A stretch of 25,749 bases of DNA, from positions 1-25,749 of the forward strand of contig DATJQI010000062.1 in NCBI GenBank assembly GCA_035505915.1, read 5' to 3'. The notes under the pieces were generated by a model that saw only the letters and a program-made list of their open reading frames with translations, did no database searches and had not been told where the DNA came from. Of this stretch, positions 22,763 through 25,749 are shown in pieces; position 1 is the first letter of the stretch; each line of letters starts with the position of its first letter. The position numbers were made by a program, and so were the translations under genes. The stretch is from 40CM-2-70-7 sp035505915. GTDB lineage: Bacteria; Gemmatimonadota; Gemmatimonadetes; Gemmatimonadales; GWC2-71-9.

Positions 22763-23191
22763 TTACGGCCGCTCCCACTCCTCCACCTCACCCCGCCGCA
22801 CCACGAAGAGCGGATGCACCCGGGGCCGGCGCGTGCCCGCCACGGCGCGGTACTGCGCGGGACTCCTCCGCCGCAACTTCCGCGTCAGGTGCGCCCACTC
22901 GTAGTCGCGCTGCCCCGTGGTGACCGGGATCTTCGACCGAACGCGGGACGCCCGGAGCTTCGCGGGATCGAAGTGATATCCCCGCCGCCGCGATTCCTCG
23001 AAGACGACCTTGAGATACGCATTGATGCAGGCGAGCGGGTCGGGGCGCGCGCGGAAGCGCGCGAGCTGAGGATGATGCCGGTAGCCCTTGGTGCGCCCGG
23101 CGAGCACGGCCCGGGCGAGCAGCGCCTCCCGCCAGAGGGCGACCAGCCCCTGTGCGTCGAGATACCTGGGATGGAGGGACCAGAGTCGCAT
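22763..23191 (-). CDS. Pyrimidine dimer DNA glycosylase family (T4 endonuclease V-like)
   Basis: 142 residues, the same size class as T4 endonuclease V. It starts MRLWSLHPRYLDAQGLVALW; REALLARAVLAGRTKGYRHH and INAYLKVVFEESRRRGYHFD correspond to the EndoV helices. Glu22 (ALWREAL) aligns by eye with catalytic Glu23 of the phage enzyme (EYREL). The phage enzyme uses an N-terminal Thr amine; here residue 2 is Arg, so the attacking amine, if any, would be different or Met-derived. A role in UV-damage repair is therefore likely but not proven. The ATG follows the permease stop with one base between (TGACATG), so expression is coupled to the permease. Confidence 0.75.
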   Translation of the reverse strand: MRLWSLHPRYLDAQGLVALWREALLARAVLAGRTKGYRHHPQLARFRARPDPLACINAYLKVVFEESRRRGYHFDPAKLRASRVRSKIPVTTGQRDYEWAHLTRKLRRRSPAQYRAVAGTRRPRVHPLFVVRRGEVEEWERP

Positions 23192-23192
23192 G

Positions 23193-24521
23193 TCAGGTGG
23201 TCCCCGCGCGGGCGGATCGCCTCCACCACCAGTACACCGGCACGCCCGTCAACACGCCGCCGAGCCCGATCAGGGACCGCACGGGCTGCGTCGCAATCGT
23301 ATTGGCCACAAGGCCAGCCGCCGCCAACACGAAGATGGCCGGTGTAAGCGGATACCCGGGTACCCGAAAGGAGCGAACGGCTTCCGGCTCCCGGCGCCTT
23401 TGGACGAGCACACACGCCGCGCCCAATCCGTAAAACACCCACCCCACGAACACGACGTACGTGAGCAGCGACTCGAACGTCCCCCACAGCGCCAGCACCA
23501 TCCCCCACACACTCCCGACCAGCACCGCCACCGCCGGCGTGCCGAAGCGCGGGTGCACGTCCGCCAGAGACTTGAAGAACACTCCATCCTTCGCCATCGC
23601 GTAGTACATCCGCGGCGCCGTGATGGTGAGCCCGTTCATGGCCGAGAAGACCGAGACGAGAATCGCGGCCGCCACGAGCTTGCCCGCCCACGGCCCCGCC
23701 GCCTGCCCGACCGCCTCGGCGGCCACCCGATTCGACGCGGCCACGCCCGCGGGCCCGAGCGCCGCGACGTAGCCGAGGTTCGCGAACAGGTAAATCGCGA
23801 TCAGGGCCGCGGTGCCAAGGCCGATGGCGCGCGGGAACACCCGCTGCGCGTCGATGGTCTCGCCCGCCGAGAACGTGGCGTATTGCCAGCCCTCGTAGGC
23901 CCAGAGCACGCCGATCATCCCCACGCCCATCCCCGACACCAGCGAGGCGCTCCACCGGGCCGGCCAGAACGGCTCAGGCCCCGAGAAGCCGTGGCCGGAC
24001 AGCAACAATCCGGCGCTGATGACGAGCAGAGCCGCCACCTTGATGCCCGTGCTCCAATTCTGGACGTCGGCGCTTCCGCGCGTGCCCCGGACGTTGATGG
24101 CGGCGACGAGCGCGATGAGGAACAGCGCGAAGGCCTTCGCCCCGAGCGGCGTGAGCGGCAGGAACTGCGAGAGGTACGCGCTCCCGGCGAGGGCGAGCGT
24201 GGCCACCGAGCCCGACGCGATGACCACGAACGCGGTCCATCCGTAGAGAAATGCGATCACCGGCCCGAAAGCATCCCGGAGATACGCGTAGAGGCCCCCG
24301 GCGCCCGGGTTCATGGCGCCGAGCTCGCCGTAGGTGAGGGCGCCCAGCAAGGAGAGCACGCCGCCCACGAGCCACACCAGGAGCGCCGCGCCGACGGAGC
24401 CACCCGACGCGCGGATCACGTTCCCCGGCACCAGGAAGATCCCGGAGCCGATGACGGTGCCGATGACGATGAGGACGAGGTCTCTGAAACCGAGGACGCG
24501 GGCGAGGGATCGGGCGGTCAT
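23193..24521 (-). CDS. APC-superfamily amino acid permease
   Basis: 442 residues with about 12 hydrophobic helices. The TM1 signature is VLIVIGTVIGSGIFLVPGNV, followed by ALTYGELGAMNPGAGGLYAY, typical of LAT/APA-type amino acid transporters; IGVLWAYEGWQYATFSAGET (TM6 region) and the ITAPRMYYAMAKDGVFFKSL loop agree. It imports or exchanges amino acids across the inner membrane; the substrate is not readable. ATG 24521 is chosen because a TACCTT box lies 6 bases upstream; longer in-frame starts run into the divergent peptidase gene and add no family sequence. It is divergent from the M28 peptidase by 22 bp, which suggests a peptide breakdown and amino acid uptake pair. It is translationally coupled to the downstream DNA glycosylase. 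Confidence 0.88.
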   Translation of the reverse strand: MTARSLARVLGFRDLVLIVIGTVIGSGIFLVPGNVIRASGGSVGAALLVWLVGGVLSLLGALTYGELGAMNPGAGGLYAYLRDAFGPVIAFLYGWTAFVVIASGSVATLALAGSAYLSQFLPLTPLGAKAFALFLIALVAAINVRGTRGSADVQNWSTGIKVAALLVISAGLLLSGHGFSGPEPFWPARWSASLVSGMGVGMIGVLWAYEGWQYATFSAGETIDAQRVFPRAIGLGTAALIAIYLFANLGYVAALGPAGVAASNRVAAEAVGQAAGPWAGKLVAAAILVSVFSAMNGLTITAPRMYYAMAKDGVFFKSLADVHPRFGTPAVAVLVGSVWGMVLALWGTFESLLTYVVFVGWVFYGLGAACVLVQRRREPEAVRSFRVPGYPLTPAIFVLAAAGLVANTIATQPVRSLIGLGGVLTGVPVYWWWRRSARAGTT

Positions 24522-24527
24522 CGGACG

Positions 24528-24533
24528 AAGGTA
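24528..24533 (-). promoter_or_regulatory. -10 box TACCTT for the permease (overlaps the opposing -10)
   Basis: On the minus strand TACCTT is followed by six bases and ATG 24521, so the expected transcript is leaderless. It shares bases 24532-24533 with the plus-strand -10 box. Confidence 0.55.
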
Positions 24534-24537
24534 TATT
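24532..24537 (+). promoter_or_regulatory. -10 box TATATT for the M28 peptidase (overlaps the opposing -10)
   Basis: TATATT is followed by six bases and ATG 24544, again an exact leaderless geometry. Any -35 would lie inside the permease coding sequence; none is obvious. Confidence 0.55.
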
Positions 24538-24543
24538 CGACCG

Positions 24544-25749
24544 ATGATCCTCGCACTCTTCGTGGCCGCCGCCCTCCAGGGACAATCCCCGCCGGCCCGC
24601 GACCCCCGCATCGCCCAGATCGCCGAATCGGCGTCCGCCCGGCGCATCGAGCACACGATCCGCACGCTGGTCGCCTTCCACACGCGCAACACACTCTCCG
24701 ACACCCTGTCTCCGACCACCGGCATCGGCGCGGCCCGGCGCTGGATCAAGTCCCAGCTCGACTCGATCTCGGCGGCCTGCGGCGGATGCCTGGCCGTTTC
24801 CTACGTGTCGGACATCGTCCAGCCCCGCGGCCGCGTGCCCCGCCCCACGCAGGTGGTGGATGTCGTCGCCGTACTCAAGGGCCGGACCGATTCGACGCGC
24901 TATGTCGTGATGACCGGCCACTACGACTCCCGCGCCTCGGACGACCAGGACGACACCGTCTCGGCGCCCGGGGCCGACGACGACGGCAGCGGGACCGCGG
25001 CCGTGATCGAGGCGGCGCGGATCCTGTCGAAGTACCGGTTCAACGCGACGATCGTCTTCGCCACACTGGCCGGCGAAGAGCAGGGTCTCCTGGGCGGCGG
25101 GATCCTGGCCCAATACGCCCGGGCCCAGGGCTGGAACGTCGAAGGCGATCTGAACAACGACATCGTGGGCGGCGGGCGGGGGCAGAACGGCGTGGATGAT
25201 CCGACCGTGGTCCGGATCTTTTCGGAAAGCCCGGCGACGGCCACGACGGTCCTGGACCTGGCGCGCATGCGATCGGTGGGCGGAGAGGAAGACGGGCCCT
25301 CCCGCCAGCTCGCCCGGTACATCGCCGGCGTCGACGCGGCGTACTTCCCCACGTTCCACGTGATGCTGGTGTACCGGCAGGACCGCTACGGCCGCGGCGG
25401 GGACCACATCGCCTTCAATCGGGAAGGCTTCGCCGGCGTCCGCTTCACGGAGCCGAACGAGAACTACCACCGGCAGCACCAGACCCCGCGCGTCGAGAAC
25501 GGCGTGTTCTACGGCGACGTGCCCGACTCCGTGGACTTCGCGTTCACGTCCCGGGTCGCGGCGCTCAATGCGGCGTCGCTCGCCTCGCTGGCCTGGGCCC
25601 CCGCGCCGCCCGACTCCGCCACGGTCGCCCGCTTCGAAGGCGTGTCGACGCGGCTCCACTGGAAGCCGGTCCCCGGCGCCGCCGGCTATCGGGTCTACTG
25701 GCGCGCCACCACGGCGCCGACGTGGACCGACTCCCGATGGGTGGGAGAC
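24544..25749 (+). CDS. Secreted M28 family metallopeptidase with fibronectin-like tail, 3' truncated
   Basis: 402 residues visible; the frame is still open at the window end. A short N-terminal MILALFVAAALQGQSPPARD may be a weak signal peptide. M28 metal-site blocks are VVMTGHYDSR (His126), APGADDDGSGTAAV (Asp145-147 region), TLAGEEQGLLGGG (Glu178-Glu179, catalytic and ligand) and LNNDIVGG (Asp206). A late NYHRQHQTP (His309/His312) is the probable last zinc ligand. This is a two-zinc aminopeptidase-type fold. From about residue 355, PAPPDSATVARFEGVSTRLH then WKPVPGAAGYRVYWR is a fibronectin type III-like domain, cut by the window. It probably releases amino acids from peptides outside the cytoplasm. 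The divergent permease 22 bp away could take up the products. Confidence 0.88.
   Translation, partial: MILALFVAAALQGQSPPARDPRIAQIAESASARRIEHTIRTLVAFHTRNTLSDTLSPTTGIGAARRWIKSQLDSISAACGGCLAVSYVSDIVQPRGRVPRPTQVVDVVAVLKGRTDSTRYVVMTGHYDSRASDDQDDTVSAPGADDDGSGTAAVIEAARILSKYRFNATIVFATLAGEEQGLLGGGILAQYARAQGWNVEGDLNNDIVGGGRGQNGVDDPTVVRIFSESPATATTVLDLARMRSVGGEEDGPSRQLARYIAGVDAAYFPTFHVMLVYRQDRYGRGGDHIAFNREGFAGVRFTEPNENYHRQHQTPRVENGVFYGDVPDSVDFAFTSRVAALNAASLASLAWAPAPPDSATVARFEGVSTRLHWKPVPGAAGYRVYWRATTAPTWTDSRWVGD

Noticed and set aside
24522..24749. Longer N-terminus for the amino acid permease
   Set aside because: It would be antisense to the M28 peptidase N-terminus and add a polar stretch before TM1. 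The TACCTT box marks ATG 24521.

Overview
The window is a very GC-rich bacterial chromosome segment with short intergenic gaps. Gene content points to Gemmatimonadota or a close relative: a DUF2723 membrane protein with the long C-terminal domain, a SusC-type receptor without SusD, a short M28 peptidase with a weak signal peptide, and paired GH57 enzymes. The phylum is an inference from family content; no rRNA or marker gene is present. I see no tRNA, rRNA, CRISPR array or phage region.

Layout. (1) 2-3647, plus strand: the 3' part of a DUF2723 glycosyltransferase-like membrane protein, a secreted protein with possible copper-monooxygenase-like motifs, and a GNAT acetyltransferase. (2) 3726-10288, minus strand: secreted GH31 glycosidase, MbfA-type ferritin/VIT1 iron exporter, SusC-like TonB receptor and a PPC-like lipoprotein, in that transcriptional order. 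(3) 10305-11588: a small mobile or degenerate island with a short Uma2 protein and a REP-associated Y1 transposase (RAYT) between inverted REPs. (4) 11734-14881, plus strand: a soluble hybrid histidine kinase and a fatty acid desaturase. (5) 14878-21893, minus strand: a tightly coupled glycogen operon, glgP-glgA-GH57 branching enzyme-GH57/DUF3536. (6) 21953-24521, minus strand: amino acid permease and pyrimidine-dimer glycosylase, a 172-bp composite repeat, then a beta-carbonic anhydrase. (7) 24544 to the end, plus strand: an M28 metallopeptidase with a fibronectin-like tail, truncated by the window.

Two themes go beyond gene calls. First, most starts that are not translationally coupled have a TANNNT-like -10 box placed so that transcription would begin at, or a few bases before, the start codon, implying leaderless mRNAs. 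Coupled genes instead use Shine-Dalgarno sequences or overlapping stop/start codons. The extreme case is a 22-bp divergent gap (24522-24543) in which two opposed -10 boxes overlap by two bases.

Second, three structured repeat types occur: 29-bp perfect inverted REPs around the RAYT gene; a two-hairpin element with a conserved TCTCGGCGC linker found twice, 19 kb apart; and inverted arrays of the heptamer CGGAAYG that enclose the second copy and abut the carbonic anhydrase promoter. The two-hairpin/heptamer element is the best candidate here for something undescribed.
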